Source of the DNA: Panulirus ornatus
Lineage: Eukaryota; Arthropoda; Malacostraca; Decapoda; Palinuridae
Assembly (NCBI RefSeq): GCF_036320965.1
Contig: NC_092264.1
Span: 12,870,394 to 12,934,393 of the forward strand
Length of the DNA stretch: 64,000 nucleotides
Direction: 5' to 3'
Made by a program: the position numbers and the translations under genes. The stretch's first letter is position 1. Every line of letters starts with the position of its first letter. Of the stretch, positions 1 to 19,643 are shown one piece after another. The notes beneath the pieces were generated by a model. That model made no database searches and had not been told where the DNA came from. It was given only the letters and a program-made list of their open reading frames with translations.

Positions 1-1772
1 CATTATGTCCTCCTATTTGAACCGCCTTCTGCCAGGAGTTGCATTTCAGCAATTTCAGCAGTTGCCCGAGCTCCAGGGTGACGTCATTAGAAGAGCGGGG
101 CTCTGAACCCACAAATAATCTGATCAATGATTGGTCGGTAAGTTACAAGCCCTACCTATCAAATGACGTCATCCGGGTATATCAACCGACCAAATCTACC
201 TCATGTTCTCCTTTTTGGACCGTCTTCCGCCCATAGTCGCATTGCAGTAGTTCACCGAGCTTATTAAAGAGTCGACATTCACATGAATGAGCCAGCGAGG
301 CCAATAAAGGCCACCGTGAGCAGAAGAGAAACCAAAAAGCATATCATAAGGTAGGGTTCCTTCTGTGAGCTACCGGGTGATGTCATGAGAAGGGCGGGGC
401 TCTGAACCCACAAATTATCACATCAATGATTGATTGGTCGGTTAATCCCAAACCCCACGTATCAGATGACGTCAGCCGACTACTTCAAAGCAGCAAACCT
501 GCATTATGTTCTCCTATTTGGACCGTATTCCGACCATAGTCGCATTTCAGCAGTTGACCGAGATTATCAAAGAGTCTTCTACATTCACACATGAATGAGC
601 TAGCGAGGCAAAGAAAGGCGACGTGAGGGGAAGAGAAACCAAATAGGACATCATAAGGTAGGGTTGCTACTCACAATTGCCCGAGTGACGTCATGAGAAG
701 GACGGGATTTTGTACCTATAAACCATCTATCTGACCAATGATTGGTCATGTCAAAGCCCAACCCATCAGACGACGTCATCCGGTTACTTAAACGGAGGAA
801 CTCTACCTTATATTCTCCTATTTGGACCGTCTTCCGCCCAGAGTCGCATTTCACCAGATGACTGAGCTTATCAAAGAGTCAACAACATTCACATGATTGA
901 GCCAACGAGGCCAAGAAAGGCGACCTGAGGGGAAGAGAAACCAAACAGGACATCATAAGGTTGCGTTGCTACTCTGAGCTCTCGGGTGACGTCATGAGAA
1001 GAGCCGGGCTCTGAACACACAAATTATCTGATCAATGATTGGTCAGTAAGTTCCAAGCCCTATCTATCAAATGACGTCATCCTGGTACATCAACACACCA
1101 AATCTACCTTATGTTCTTTTTGGACCGTCTTCCGCCCATAGTCGCATTGCAACAGTTGACAGAGCTTATAAAAGAGTCGACATTCACATGAACGAGCCAA
1201 AGAGGCCAAGAAAGGCCACCGTGAGCAGAAGAGAAAACAAACAGCACATCATAAGGTAGGGTTGCTTCTCTGCGCTCCCGGGTGATGTCATGAGAAGGGC
1301 GGGGCTCTGAACCCACAAATTTTCTCATCAATGATTGGTCGGTATATTTCCTAAACCCCATGTATCAGATGACGTCTTCCGACTACTTCAAAGCATCAAC
1401 CCTACCTTATGTTCTCCTATTTGGACCGTCTTCCGACCATAGTCGCATTTCAGCAGTTGACCGAGCTTTTTATATGAAAGAGTCAACATTCACATGAATA
1501 AGCAAGCGAGGCAAATAAAGGCGACGTGAGGGGAAGACAAACAAAATAGGAACACATAAGGTAGGGTTGCTACTCTCAGTTGCCCGAGTGACGTCATGAG
1601 AAGGGCGGGATTTTTTTCCTATAAACCATCTGATCAATGATTGGTCATGTCCAAGCCCAACCCATCAGACGACGTCATCCGGCTACTTTAACGCAGGAAC
1701 TCTACCTTATGTTCTCCTATTTGGACCGTCTTCCACCCAGAGTCGCATTTCAACAGTTGATCGAGCTTATTA
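1..1772 (+). repeat. Clean satellite block: D'E tail, F, G, H, A, B
   Basis: The window opens inside the D' half of a D'E fusion. Its E half carries TGACGTCA near 79-86. F starts near 350, G near 657, H near 959, A near 1255 and B near 1560. This D'E-F-G-H-A-B order matches the long HOR forms at 36764-39369 and 48169-50475. The B monomer is intact until about 1772, where GAGCTTATTA stops matching and the next block begins. No gene is present. Confidence 0.9.
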
Positions 1773-3065
1773 TCACTCGATGTTCCGGTACTTCAGAGAC
1801 CTCATTTACCAACCTGAGAGTGATAGCATTAGCGTTGCCGAGCTCGGGTATAGAAGAGCGGTTGACACAAATATGATCATGTGTCGTAGTTAAGCCTACA
1901 TCAATGAGTTCGTAATACCAAATCTGTCTTTGGACCGTCTTCGCCAGTGCATTGAGTGCGGTTATAGAGTGAATTCCATGAAGAGCAAGAGGCCAAAGGC
2001 ACGGAGAGAGAACAAGACTAAGTGTGCTTTGCTCCGGTGATGTAGAAGGGCGGGCTAACCCAAATTTTCATCATGATGTCGGTTATTCCAACCCAGTATC
2101 AGATTTCGATACTAAGCAAACTTATGTTCTATTGGCGTTTCGACTATCGATTTCGCAGTGACGGTTTATGAAGGTCACTTCAATGAATAGCACGAGAAAT
2201 AAAGCGCGTGAGGAAGACAAACAAAGGAAACATAAGGTGGTTGCTATCTGTTGCGAGTGCGTCAGAAGGCGGATTTTTCCTAAACTGACATATGGTATGT
2301 CCACACCATAGACGACGTCACGGTCTTTAACGCAGGAATTACTTTGTTCTCCTTTTGGACGTTCACCCAGAGTCGCATTCACAGTTGATCGAGTTATAAA
2401 TCAGATGACAGAGGCAGAAGGGAGGAAGAGACAAATCATAAGGTAGGTGTCTTGGCTCGGTGAGTAGAGAGAGGGCTTGAAACAAATTTTCATGATTGTC
2501 GGTATCAAACTTAAATGTATGGGACTCAAACACATATTTGTTTCTTTGCTTCAGGTCGATTTCAGTTGCACATAGGGCATAATAAGCCAAGGGAAAGGCC
2601 GAAGAAGAAAACCAAACACATCTAAGTAGTTTTTGGCGGGTGAGTTGAAGGGGTCTGAAAGTATTGTAGAGATTGGCGGTAATGCCCCTCTGCGTGCGTG
2701 TACTTCACCACCACTTAATTCCATTACTCGCAGAGTGATCACATTCGTTGCCGAGCTGGTAGTATAGAAGGCGGCTGACCAAAATATTACATATGCGTAA
2801 GTCAGCCTATAATGAGTCATCGGGTACTAAAACAAATTACTTGTTTTTGCGTCTTCGCCATGGCATTGACAGTTGCCGAGTATTAATGCTACAGAAGAGC
2901 AAGAGGCCAGAAGGCCGAGCGAAGAGAAACAACAACATAGTAGGTTGCTTCTCTTCCCGGTGATGCCAGAAGAGGCGGGGCTCTGAACCATAAATTTACA
3001 TGATCTTGAGTCGGCGGTAATCGAGCCACGTATCAGATGACGTCTTCGATACTAAGCGTAACCTA
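1773..3065 (+). repeat. Deletion-ridden satellite block
   Basis: The sequence is still recognisable as the satellite but is heavily shortened. Surviving words include GGACCGTCTTCG (about 1934), GGGCGGGCTAACCC (about 2046), CGACGTCA (about 2312), AACGCAGGAA (about 2330) and CCCAGAGTCGCATT (about 2366). Monomer spacing falls to roughly 190-210 bp because of many small internal deletions. Two stretches near 1797-1865 and 2690-2790 resemble each other and align with a degraded D'-to-E junction. On the left it jumps from B directly to a D'-like stretch, skipping C. It returns abruptly to clean sequence near 3066 at AGGCCAAGAAAGGCCACC. Either a decayed segment or a poor consensus of collapsed copies; I favour the latter. 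Confidence 0.7.
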
Positions 3066-3600
3066 CCTAGGCCAAGAAAGGCCACCGTGAGCAGAAGAGA
3101 AACCAAACAGCACATCATAAGGTAGGGTTGCTTCTCTTAGCTCCCGGGTGATGTCATGAGAAGGGCGTGGCTCTGAACCCACAAATTTTCTCATCAATGA
3201 TTGGTCGGTTATTCCCAAACCCCACGTATCAGATGACGTCTTCCGACTACTTCAAAGCAGTAACCCTACCTTATGTTCTCCTATTTGGACCGTCTTCCGA
3301 CCATAGTCGCATTTCAGCAGTTGACCGAGCTCTTTATATTAAAGAGTCAACATTCACATGAATAAGCAAGCGAGGCAAATAAAGGCGACGTGAGGGGAAG
3401 ACAAACAAAATAGGAACACATAAGGTAGGGTTGCTACTCTCAGTTGCCCTGAGTGACGTCATGAGAAGGCGGGATTTTTTCCTATAAACCATCTGACCAA
3501 TGATTGGTCATGTCCAAGCCCAACCCATCAGACGACGTCATCCGGTTACTTAAAGGGAGGAACTCTCCCTTATGTTCTCCTATTTGGACCGTCTTCCCGC
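3066..3600 (+). repeat. Short clean satellite segment (E tail, A, B/G hybrid)
   Basis: The tail of an E monomer leads into A (near 3119) and then a beta monomer (near 3426) with B-type head (GCGGGATTTTTTCC) and G-type tail (CACCAGATG, GGCGACCTGAGG). Error density rises just after this point. Confidence 0.75.
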
Positions 3601-6600
3601 CCAGAGTCGCATTTCACCAGATGTTGAGCTTATCAAGAGCACCCATTCACATTTGAGCCAACGAGGCCAGAAAGGCGACCTGAGGGGAAGAGAACCAAAG
3701 GACTCTTTAGGTGCGTTGTACTTGAGCTGGGTGACATGGAGAGCCGGCTTGAACACACAAATTATCTGATTAATGATTGGTCGTAATTTCCCAAACCCCC
3801 CATCTATCAAATGACGTCATCCTGGTACTCAACACCCCAAATCCCTTTATGTTTTTTTGGACCGTTTTCCCGCCCATAGTCGCATTGCAACAGTTGACCG
3901 GCTTATTAAAGAGTCGCATTTCACTGAATGAGCCAAAGGGGCCCAAGAAAGGGCCCACCGTGAGCCGAAAGAGAAAACAAACAGACATCATAAAGGTAGG
4001 GTTGCTTCTCTGCGCTCCCGGGTGATGTCATGAGAAGGGCGGGGCTCTGAACCCACAAATTTCTCAACAATGATTGGTCGGTTTTTTCCAAACCCACGTA
4101 TCACATGACGTCTTCCGATTTACTTCAAAGCATCAACCCTACCTTATGTTCTCTATTTGGACCGTCTTCCCGACCATAGTCGCATTTCAGCAGTTGACCG
4201 AGCTTTTTAATTAAAGAGTCAACTTCACTGAATAAGCAAGCGAGGCAAATAAGGCGACGTGAGGGTAAGACAAAAAAAAATAGGAAACAATAAGGTAGGG
4301 TTGCTACTCTCAGGTTGCCCGAGTGACGTCATGAGAAGGGCGGGATTTTTTCTATAACATCTGATCAATGATTGGTCAGGCCAAGCCCACCATCAGACGA
4401 CGTCATCCGGCTACTTTAACGCAGGAACTCTACCTTATGTTCTCCTATTTTGACCGTCTTCCACCCAAGTCGCATTCAACAGTTGATCGAGCTTATTAAA
4501 GAGTCAACATTCACATGAATGAGCACGAGGCAAGAAAGGCGACCGTGAGGAGAAGAGGAACCAAAAACAGGACATCATAAGGTAGGGTTGCTCTCTGAGC
4601 TCCCGGGTGCAGTCAGAGAAGAGCGGGGCTCTGAACACACAAATTGTCGATAATGATTGGTCGGTAAGTTCCAAGCCTCACTATCAAATGACGTCATCCG
4701 GGTACATCAACAACCAAATCTACCTTATGTTCTCCTTTTGGACCCTCTTGCCCAGAGTCGCATTTCAGCTGTTGTCCGAGCTTATAGAGTCGACTTTCCC
4801 ACATAAATAAGCCAACAAGGCCAAGAAAGGCCACCGTGAACGGAAGAAGAACCAAACAGGACATCATAAGGTAAGGTTGCTTCTCTGAGCTCCCGGGTGA
4901 TGTTTTGAAAAGAGCGGGGCTCTGAACCCACAAGTTATCTGATGATGAATGATTGGTCGGTCAATGCCCAACCCACCTATCAGATGACGTCAGCCGTGTA
5001 CTTCAACGCAGCAAACCATACCTTATGTCTCCTATTTGGACCGCCCTTCTTCAGGAGTTGCATTTTCAGCAATCTTCAGCAGTTGCCGAGCTCCTGGTGG
5101 TGACGTCATGAGAAGAGCGGGGCTCTGAACCACAAATTATCTGATCAATGATTGTCGGTAAGTTCAAGCCCTACTATCAAATGACGTCATCGGGTACATC
5201 AACACACCAAATCTACCTATGTTCTTTTTGGACCGTCTTCGCCCATAGTCGCATTGCAACAGTTGACCGAGCTTATTAAAGAGTCGACATTCACATGAAG
5301 AGCCAAAGAGGCCAAGAAAGGCCACTGCCAGGAGTTGCATTTCAGCAATTTCAGCGTTGCCCGAGTTTCCGGGTGAGTCATGAGAAGGCGGGGCTCTGAA
5401 CCCACAAATAATCTGATCAATGATTGGTGGGTTTAAGTTTAAGCCTCCCCTACAATGACGTCATCCGGGTACATTAACCACCAAAATTTTACCTCCTGTT
5501 CTCCTTTTTGGGACCGTTTTCCGCCCATAGTGCATTTCAGCATTTGACCGAGTTTTTATATTAAAGAGTAAACATTCACATGAATAGCAAGCGAGCCAAA
5601 TAAAGGCGACGTAGGGAAGAAAAACCCAAAATAGGAACACATAAGGTGGGGTTGCTACTCTCAGTTGCACGATGACGTCATGGGGAAGTGCGGGATTTTT
5701 TTCCTATAAAACCAATCTGACCTTGATTGGGTCATGTCCAAGCCCAACCATCAGAGGACGTCATCCGGCTACTTTAAACGCAGGAACTCTACCTTATGTT
5801 CTCCTATTTGGACCGTCTTCCCCAGAGTCGCATTTAAACCTTTGATCGAGCTTATTAAAGAGTCAACATTCACATGAATGAGCAAGAAAGGCGACGTGAG
5901 GGAGAGGACCAAAGGACATATGGTGGGTTGCTACTTGAGCTCCGGGTGCAGTCAGGAGAAGAGCGGGGCTCTAACAAAAAAATTGTCTGATCATGAGGGT
6001 GGGTTAATTTCCCAAGCCCCCTAAAAATAGTCTCCGGGTAATCAACCAAAAAATCTACCTTAGTTCCCCTTTTGGCCCCGTCTTCCCCCAGAGTGCATTT
6101 AAAGTTATTTGGAGCATTTAAAAAGAGAAAACCCAATTCACGAATGCTTCCGGGGCCAAGGGGGCGACTTTTGAGGGAAAACCCAAACAGGACATTTTAA
6201 GGTGGGTTGCTATTGAGCTAAAGGGTTTCCCCGTAGGAGAAGGGGTGCTTAAAACACAAAATTTGGAAAAGATTGGTTTCGGTAAGTTCAACCTCACCTT
6301 TTCAATGACTTCCGGGTACTCCCCCTCACCAAATCTACCTTAGTTCCCCTTTTTTGGGCCCGTTTCACCAGAGGCTTTCAGCTGTTGCCGGTTTTAGAGC
6401 GACTTCACTGAATAAGCCAAACACCCCAGAAAGGCCCCGGAAGGAAGAAAAACCCCAAAAGGACTTTATAAGGAAAAGGTTGTTCTCTGAGCTCCCGGGT
6501 GATTTTTAAAAAGGCGGGGTTGAACCCAAAATTTATCTGATAAATGAATGATTGGCGGTAATCCCAAACCCAATCAGATGAGTCAGCGTGTACTTCAACG

Positions 6601-8533
6601 CAGAAACCCCAAACTTAGTTCCTGTTTGCACCGTTTTCCCGGCCAGAGTCTTTTCAGCTGTTGTCCGAGCTTATTAAAGAGTCGACTTCACTGAAAAAGG
6701 CCAAAAAAGGGCCAAAGAAAGGCCACCGTGAACGGAAAAACCCCCCAAAACAGGACATCAAAAGGAAAGGTTTGCTTCTTGAGCCCCCGGGGATGTTTTT
6801 GAAAAGGCGGGGCTTGAACCAAAATTTAATTGTAAATGAATGTTTTGTCGGTCAATCCCAAAACCCCCCACTATCAGATGAGTAGCGGTATTCAACGCAA
6901 AAAACATACTTTATGTCCTCCTATTTAAACCCCCCTTTGCCAGGGTTGCATTTAGCAATTTCAGCATTTCCCCCGGCTCCGGGTGCTCATGGAAAAAGGC
7001 GGGGCTCTGAACCCCAAATATTGTCAATGATGGTCGGTAATTACAAGCCCTACTATCAAATGACTCACCCGGGTTATCAACCCCACCAAATTCCCTTGTT
7101 TCCTTTTTGGCCCGTTTCCGTTGTGCATTGCAGCATTTCCCCCGAGCTTATTAAAGGGCGACTTTCAATGAAGACCCCGGGGGCCAAGAAAGGCCACCGT
7201 GAGAGAAGGGAAAAAAACCAAAAGATTCATAGGTAGGGTTCCTTCTCTGGCTACCGGGTGATGTCAGGAAGGGGGGGCTCTGAACCCAAAATTCACCCAA
7301 GTTTGTTTGGTGGGTTTATCACAAACCCACGTTCAGAGACGTCGCCGCTACTTCAAACAGAAAACCCTGCATTATGTTCCTATTTGGACCTTTTTGCCAT
7401 AGTCGCATTTCAGAGTTGCCCGAGTTTAAAAGGTCTTTCATTCCCAATGAATGAGCTAGCGGGAAAGAAAGGCGAGGAGGGGGAGGAAAAACCAAAAAAG
7501 GACAATAAAGTGGGTTACTATCACAGTTCCCCGAGGGGGAGTCTGAAAAGGGACGGGATTTTGTCCCTATAAACCCATTTTTGCCCAATGTTTGGTTTTT
7601 TATGCCCAAGCCCACCCATCAACGCGTCTCCGGTTCTTTAACAAAGGAACTTCCCTTTGTTTCCTTTTGGGGCCGTCTTTCCCCCCAGAGGCATTTACCG
7701 TGGGTGGTTTAAATGAACAAATTCATTGTTTGGCAGCGGGGCCAAGAAAGGGATGGGGGAGAAAAACCCAACCAGGCATCATAAGGTTGCTTTTACTATT
7801 GAGCTTTGGGTGACGTCAGGGAAAAGGGGGGCTCGTCACAAATTTTTTGGGACAATGATTGGTCAGAAGTTCCAAGCCCCTCTTAAAAAAGCGTCATTGG
7901 TACATCACACACCCTAACCTTATGTTTTTTTTGGACGTCTTCCGCCCATAGCGCTTTGAAAGTTGACCGAGTTAAAAGATTCCATTCCATGAAGGCCCAA
8001 AAGGGCAAAAAAGGCCCCGGAGCAGGAAAAACCAACGACTAAAAGGGGAGGGTTGTTTTCCGCGCCCCCGGGTGAGTAGAAAAGGGGGGCTCGGAACCCC
8101 CAAATTTCCTTCAATATTGGTGGTTTTTTCCAAACCCCAGGTTCGATGACGTCTTCCGATACTTCAAAGCCAACCCTACCTTATGTTTCCTATTTGGCGT
8201 CTTCGGACCTGTCCAAATTTCGCAGTTGCCGAGTTTTTAATAAAAAAGAGTAAAAATTACTAAATAAGAAAAGCGAGGCAATTAAAGGCAAAGTGAGGGG
8301 AACCCAAAAACCAAATGGGAAAATCATAATTTGGGGTTGCTCTATCTTTGCCCGAATGGTAGGGGAAGGGCGGGATTTTTTCCTTAACCATGTATCTATC
8401 TGCCCCAATGATTGGTATGCCCAACCCCAACCCACACCGACGTCACCCCGGCTATTTTAAACCCCAAAGAAATCTACCTATTTTTCCCTTTTTTTGAAAA
8501 GCTTCCCGCCAGAGTCGCATTTAACGTTGATCG
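3601..8533 (+). repeat. Progressively corrupted satellite block ending at the A run
   Basis: Monomer order can be followed at first (H near 3711, A near 3998, B near 4295, C near 4580, D'E near 4872), but small indels and stretched homopolymers (CCCC, GGGG, TTTT, AAAA) increase steadily rightward. By 6000-8500 many landmark words are broken, although TCCTATAAACC-like, GGTTGCT and CCAAGCCC words remain. Near 5326 an E tail jumps back into D'-like sequence (CTGCCAGGAGTTGC), a local rearrangement or misassembly. The block stops inside a monomer at GTTGATCG, followed by 261 A. The gradient is unlike ordinary satellite decay. No gene is supported. Confidence 0.75.
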
Positions 8534-14590
<6,057 letters not shown>

Positions 14591-17277
14591 CATAGCAGTT
14601 GCCCGAGCTCCCGGGTGACGTCATGAGAAAGAAGCGGGGCTCGAACCCACAAATAATCGGATCAATGATTGGTCGTAAGTTTACAAGCCCTACCTATCAA
14701 ATGACGTCATCCGGGTATATCAACCCACCAAATCTACCTCATGTTCTCCTTTTTGGACCGTCTTCCGATATAGTCGCATTGCAGCAGTTCACCGAGCTTA
14801 TTAAAGAGTCGACATTCACATGAATGAGCCAGCGAGGCCAAGAAAGGCCACCGTGAGCAGAAGAGAAACCAAAAAGCATATCATAAGGTAGGGTTGCTAC
14901 TCTGAGCTCCCGGGTGATGTCATGAGAAGGGCGGGGCTTCTGAACCCACAAATTATCACATCAATGATTGTTTGGTCGGTTTATCACAAACCCACGTATC
15001 AGATGACGTCTTCCGACTACTTCAAAGCAGCAAACCTCATTATGTTCTCCTATTTCGACCGTCTTCCGACCATAGTCGCATTTCAGCAGTTGACGAGCTT
15101 ATCAAAGAGTCTTCTACATTCACACATGAATGAGCTACCGAGGCCAAGAAAGGCGACCTGAGGGGAAGAGAAACCAAATAGGACATCATAAAGTAGGGTT
15201 ACTACTCACAGTTGCCCGAGTGACGTCATGAGAAGGACGGGATTTTGTACCTATGAACCATCTATCTGACCAATGATTGGTCATGTCCAAGCCCAACCCA
15301 TCAGACGACGTCATCCGGTTACTTTAACGAAGGAACTCTACCTTATGTTCTCCTATTTGGACCGTCTTCCGACCATAGTCGCATTTCAGCAGTTGACCGA
15401 GCTTATTAAAGAGTCAACATTCACATGAATGAGCTACCGAGGCCAAGAAAGGCGACCTGAGGGGAAGAGAAACCAAACAGGACATCATAAGGTTGCGTTA
15501 CTACTCTGAGCTCTCGGGTGACGTCATGAGAAGGCGGGGCTCTGAACCCACAAATTATCTGATCAATGATTGGTCAGTAAGTTCCAAGCCCATCTATCAA
15601 ATGACGTCATCCGGGTACATCAACACACCAATCTACCTTATGTTTTTTTGGACCGTCTTCCGCCCATAGTCGCATTGCAACAGTTGACCGAGCTTATTAA
15701 AGATTCGACATTCACATGAATGAGCCAAAGAGGCAAGAAAGGCCACCGTGAGCAGAAGAGGAACCAAACAGCACATCATAAGGTAGGGTTGCTTCTCTGC
15801 GCTCCCGGGTGATGTCATGAGAAGGGCGGGGCTCTGAACCACAAATTTTCTCATCAATGACTGGTCGGTTATTCCCAAACCCCACGTATCAGATGACGTC
15901 TTCCGACTACTTCAAAGCAGTAACCCTACCTTATGTTCTCCTATTTGGACCGTCTTCCGACCATAGTCGCATTTCAGCAGTTGACCGAGCTTTTTATATT
16001 AAAGAGTCAACATTCACATGAATAAGCAAGCGAGGCAAATAAAGGCGACGTGAGGGGAAGACAAACAAAATAGGAACACATAAGGTAGGGTTGCTACTCT
16101 CAGTTGCCCGAGTGACGTCATGAGAAGGGCGGGATTTTTTTTCCTATAAACCATGTATCTATCTGACCAATGATTGGTCATGTCAAGCCCAACCCATCAC
16201 ACGACGTCATCCGGCTACTTTAACGCAGGAAATCTACCTTATGTTCTCCTTTTTGGACCGTCTTCCGCCCAGAGTCGCATTTCAACAGTTGATCGAGCTT
16301 ATTAAAGAGTCAACATTCACATGAATGAGCTACCGAGGCGAAGAAAGGCGACGTGAGGAGAAGAGGAACCAAACAGGACATCATAAGATAGGGTTGCTAC
16401 TCTGAGCTCCCGGGTGCAGTCAGGAGAAGAGCGGGGCTCTGAACACAGAAATTGTCTGATCAATGATTGGTAGGTAAGTTCCAAGCCCATCTATCAAATA
16501 ACGTCATCCGGGTACATCAACACACAAATCTACCTTACGTTCTCCTTTTTGGACCGTCTTCCGCCCATAGTCGTATTGCAACAGTTGACCGAGCTTATTA
16601 AAGAGTCAACATTCACATGAATGAGCTACCGAGGCCAAGAAAGGCGACGTGAGGGGAAGAGAAACCAAACAGCACATCATAAGGTAGGGTTGCTTCTTTG
16701 AGCTCCCGGGTGATGTCATGAGAAGGGCGGGGCTCTGAACCACAAATTTTCTCATCAATGACTGGTCGGTTATTCCCAAACCCCACGTATCAGATGACGC
16801 CTTCCGACTACTTCAAAGCAGTAACCCTACCTTATGTTCTCCTATTTCGACCGTCTTCCGACCATAGTCGCATTTCAGCAGTTGACCGAGCTTTTTATAT
16901 TAAAGAGTCACATTCACATGAATAAGCAAGCAAGGCAAATAAAGTCGACGTGAGGGGAAGACAAACAAAATAGGAACACATAAGGTAGGGTTGCTACTCT
17001 CAGTTGCCCGAGTGACGTCATGAGAAGGGCGGGATTTTTTTTCCTATAAAACCATCTGACCAATGATTGGTCATGTCCAAGCCCAACCATCAGACGACGT
17101 CATCGGGCTACTTTAACGCAGGAAATCTACCTTATGTTCTCCTATTTGGACCGTCTTCCACCCAGAGTCGCATTTCAACAGTTGATCGAGCTTATTAAAG
17201 AGTCAACATTCACATGAATGAGCTACCGAGCCAAGAAAGGCGACGTGAGAAGAAGAGAACCAAACAGGACATCATAA
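14591..17277 (+). repeat. Clean HOR segment E-F-G-H-A-B-C''-A-B
   Basis: After an E monomer (TGACGTCA near 14616), F starts near 14887, G 15192, H 15491, A 15782, B 16084, C'' 16387, A 16683 and B 16984. The C'' monomer has the C head (GTGCAGTCAGG) with the variant AAATAACGTCATCC, the same variant found at 52480, 55383 and 58286. G here has an A-like distal half (CCGACCATAGTCGC). The C''-A-B insert links this segment to the 2.9-kb super-repeats 35-40 kb away. Confidence 0.88.
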
Positions 17278-18671
17278 GGTAGGGTTGCTACTCTGAGCTC
17301 CCGGGTGCAGTCAGTAGAAGAGCGGGGCTCTGAACACACAAATTGTCTGATCAGTGATTGGTCGGTAAGTTCCAAGCCCATCTATCAAATGACATCATCC
17401 GGGTACATCAACACACCAAATCTACCTTATGTTCTCCTTTTTGGACCGTCTTCCACCCAGAGTCGCATTTCAGCTGTTGTCCGAGCTTATTAAAGAGTCG
17501 ACATTCACATGAATAAGCCAACAAGGCCAAGAAAGGCCACCGTGAACGGAAGAAGAACCAAACAGGACATCATAAGGTAAGGTTGTTCTCTGAGCTCCCG
17601 GGTGATGTTTTGAAAAGAGCGGGGCTCTGAACCCACAAGTTATCTGATGAATGAATGATTGGTCGGTCAATGCCAAACCCCACCTATCAGATGACGTCAG
17701 TCGTGTACTTCAACGCAGCAACCATACATTATGTCCTCCTATATGAACCGCCTTCTGCCAGGAGTTGCATTTCAGCAATTTCAGCAGTTGCCCGAGCTCC
17801 CGGGTGACGTCATGAGAAGAGCGGGGCTCTGAACCCACAAATTATCTTATCAATGATTGGTCGGTAAGTTACAAGCCCTACCTATCAAATGACGTCATCC
17901 GGGTACATCAACACACCAAATCTACCTTATGTTCTCCTTTTTGGACCGTCTTCCGCCCATAGTCGCATTGCAACAGTTGACCGAGCTTATTAAAGAGTCA
18001 ACATTCACATGAATGAGCCAAAGAGGCAAGAAAGGCCACCGTGAGCAGAAGAGAAACCAAACAGCACATCATAAGGTAGGGTTGCTTCTCTTAGCTCCCG
18101 GGTGATGTCATGAGAAGGGCGGGGCTCTGAACCACAAATTTTCTCATCAATGACTGGTCGGTTATTCCCAAACCCCACGTATCACATGACGTCTTCCGAC
18201 TACTTCAAAGCAGTAACCCTACCTTATGTTCTCCTATTTGGACCGTCGTCCGACCATAGTCGCATTTCAGCAGTTGACCGAGCTTTTTATATTAAAGAGT
18301 CAACATTCACATGAATAAGCAAGCGAGGCAAATAAAGGCGACGTGAGGGGAAGACAAACAAAATAGGAACACATAAGGTAGGGTTGCTACTCTCAGTTGC
18401 CCGAGTGACGTCATGAGAAGGGCGGGATTTTTTTTCCTATAAACCATCTGACCAATGATGGTCATGTCCAAGCCCAACCCATCAGACGACGTCATCCGGC
18501 TACTTTAACGCAGGAAATCTACCTTATGTTCTCCTTTTTGGACCGTCTTCCACCCAGAGTCGCATTTCAACAGTTGATCGAGCTTATTAAAGAGTCAACA
18601 TTCACATGAATGAGCTACCGAGGCCAAGAAAGGCGACGTGAGGAGAAGAGGAACCAAACAGGACATCATAA
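17278..18671 (+). repeat. Basic HOR unit C-D'E-A-B, ~1394 bp
   Basis: C starts at 17278, D'E near 17576, A near 18075, B near 18377, and the next C near 18672. This matches the basic form found repeatedly after 30 kb. C carries TGACATCATCC at its second CRE position, so the palindrome is lost here. Confidence 0.9.
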
Positions 18672-19543
18672 GTAGGGTTGCTACTCTTAGCTACCGGGTG
18701 CAGTCAGGAGAAGAGCGGGGCTCTGAACACAGAAATTGTCTGATCAATGATTGGTCGGTAAGTTACAAGCCCTACCTATCAAATGACGTCATCCGGGTAC
18801 ATCAACACACCAAATCTACCTTATGTTCTCCTTTTTGGACCGTCTTGCACCCAGAGTCGCATTTCAGCTGTTGTCCGAGCTTATTAAAGAGTCGACATTC
18901 ACATGAATAAGCCAACAAGGCCAAGAAAGGCCACCGTGAACGGAAGAAGAAGCAAACAGGACATCATAAGGTAAGGTTGCTTCTCTGAGCTCCCGGGTGA
19001 TGTTTTGAAAAGAGCGGGGCTCTGAACCCACAAGTTATCTGATGAATGAATGATTGGTCGTCAATGCCAAACCCCACCTATCAGATGACGTCAGCCGTGT
19101 ACTTCAACGCAGCAACCAAACTTATGTTCTCCTGTTTGCACCGTCTTCCGGCCAGAGTCTCATTTCAGCTGTTGTCCGAGCTTATTAAAGAGTCGACATT
19201 CACATGAATAAGCCAACAAGGCCAAGAAAGGCCACCGTGAACGGAAGAAGAACCAAACAGGACATCATAAGGTAAGTTGCTTCTCTGAGCTCCCGGGTGA
19301 TGTTTTGAAAAGAGCGGGGCTCTGAACCCACAAGTTATCTGATGAATGAATGATTGGTCGGTCAATGCCAAACCCCACCTATCAGATGACGTCAGCCGTG
19401 TACTTCAACGCAGCAACCATACATTATGTCCTCCTATTTGAACCGCCTTCTGCCAGGAGTTGCATTTCAGCAATTTCAGCAGTTGCCCGAGCTCCCGGGT
19501 GACGTCATGAGAAGAGCGGGTCTTCTGAACCCACCAAATTATT
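18672..19543 (+). repeat. Partial HOR C-D-D'E interrupted by the N gap
   Basis: C starts near 18672, full D near 18970 and D' near 19271. The E half begins near 19475 and is cut by the gap after ACCCACCAAATTATT. Having a full D before D' follows the 1.7-kb and longer HOR forms. Confidence 0.88.
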
Positions 19544-19643
19544 NNNNNNNNNNNNNNNNNNNNNNNNNNNNNNNNNNNNNNNNNNNNNNNNNNNNNNNNN
19601 NNNNNNNNNNNNNNNNNNNNNNNNNNNNNNNNNNNNNNNNNNN
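19544..19643. other. Assembly gap, 100 N
   Basis: There are exactly 100 unknown bases. The left flank is early in an E monomer and the right flank is late in an A-type monomer (CCGACCCTAGTCGCATT). A round 100 is the usual placeholder for a scaffold gap of unknown size, so the true number of missing monomers is not known. Confidence 0.99.

Noticed and set aside
1790..1870. Possible unique insertion (GATGTTCCGGTACTTCAGAG...)
   Set aside because: It partly aligns with the D'-to-E junction (GTACTTCA, GTTGCCGAGCT, AGAAGAGCGG) and with a similar stretch near 2690-2790, so it is degraded satellite.
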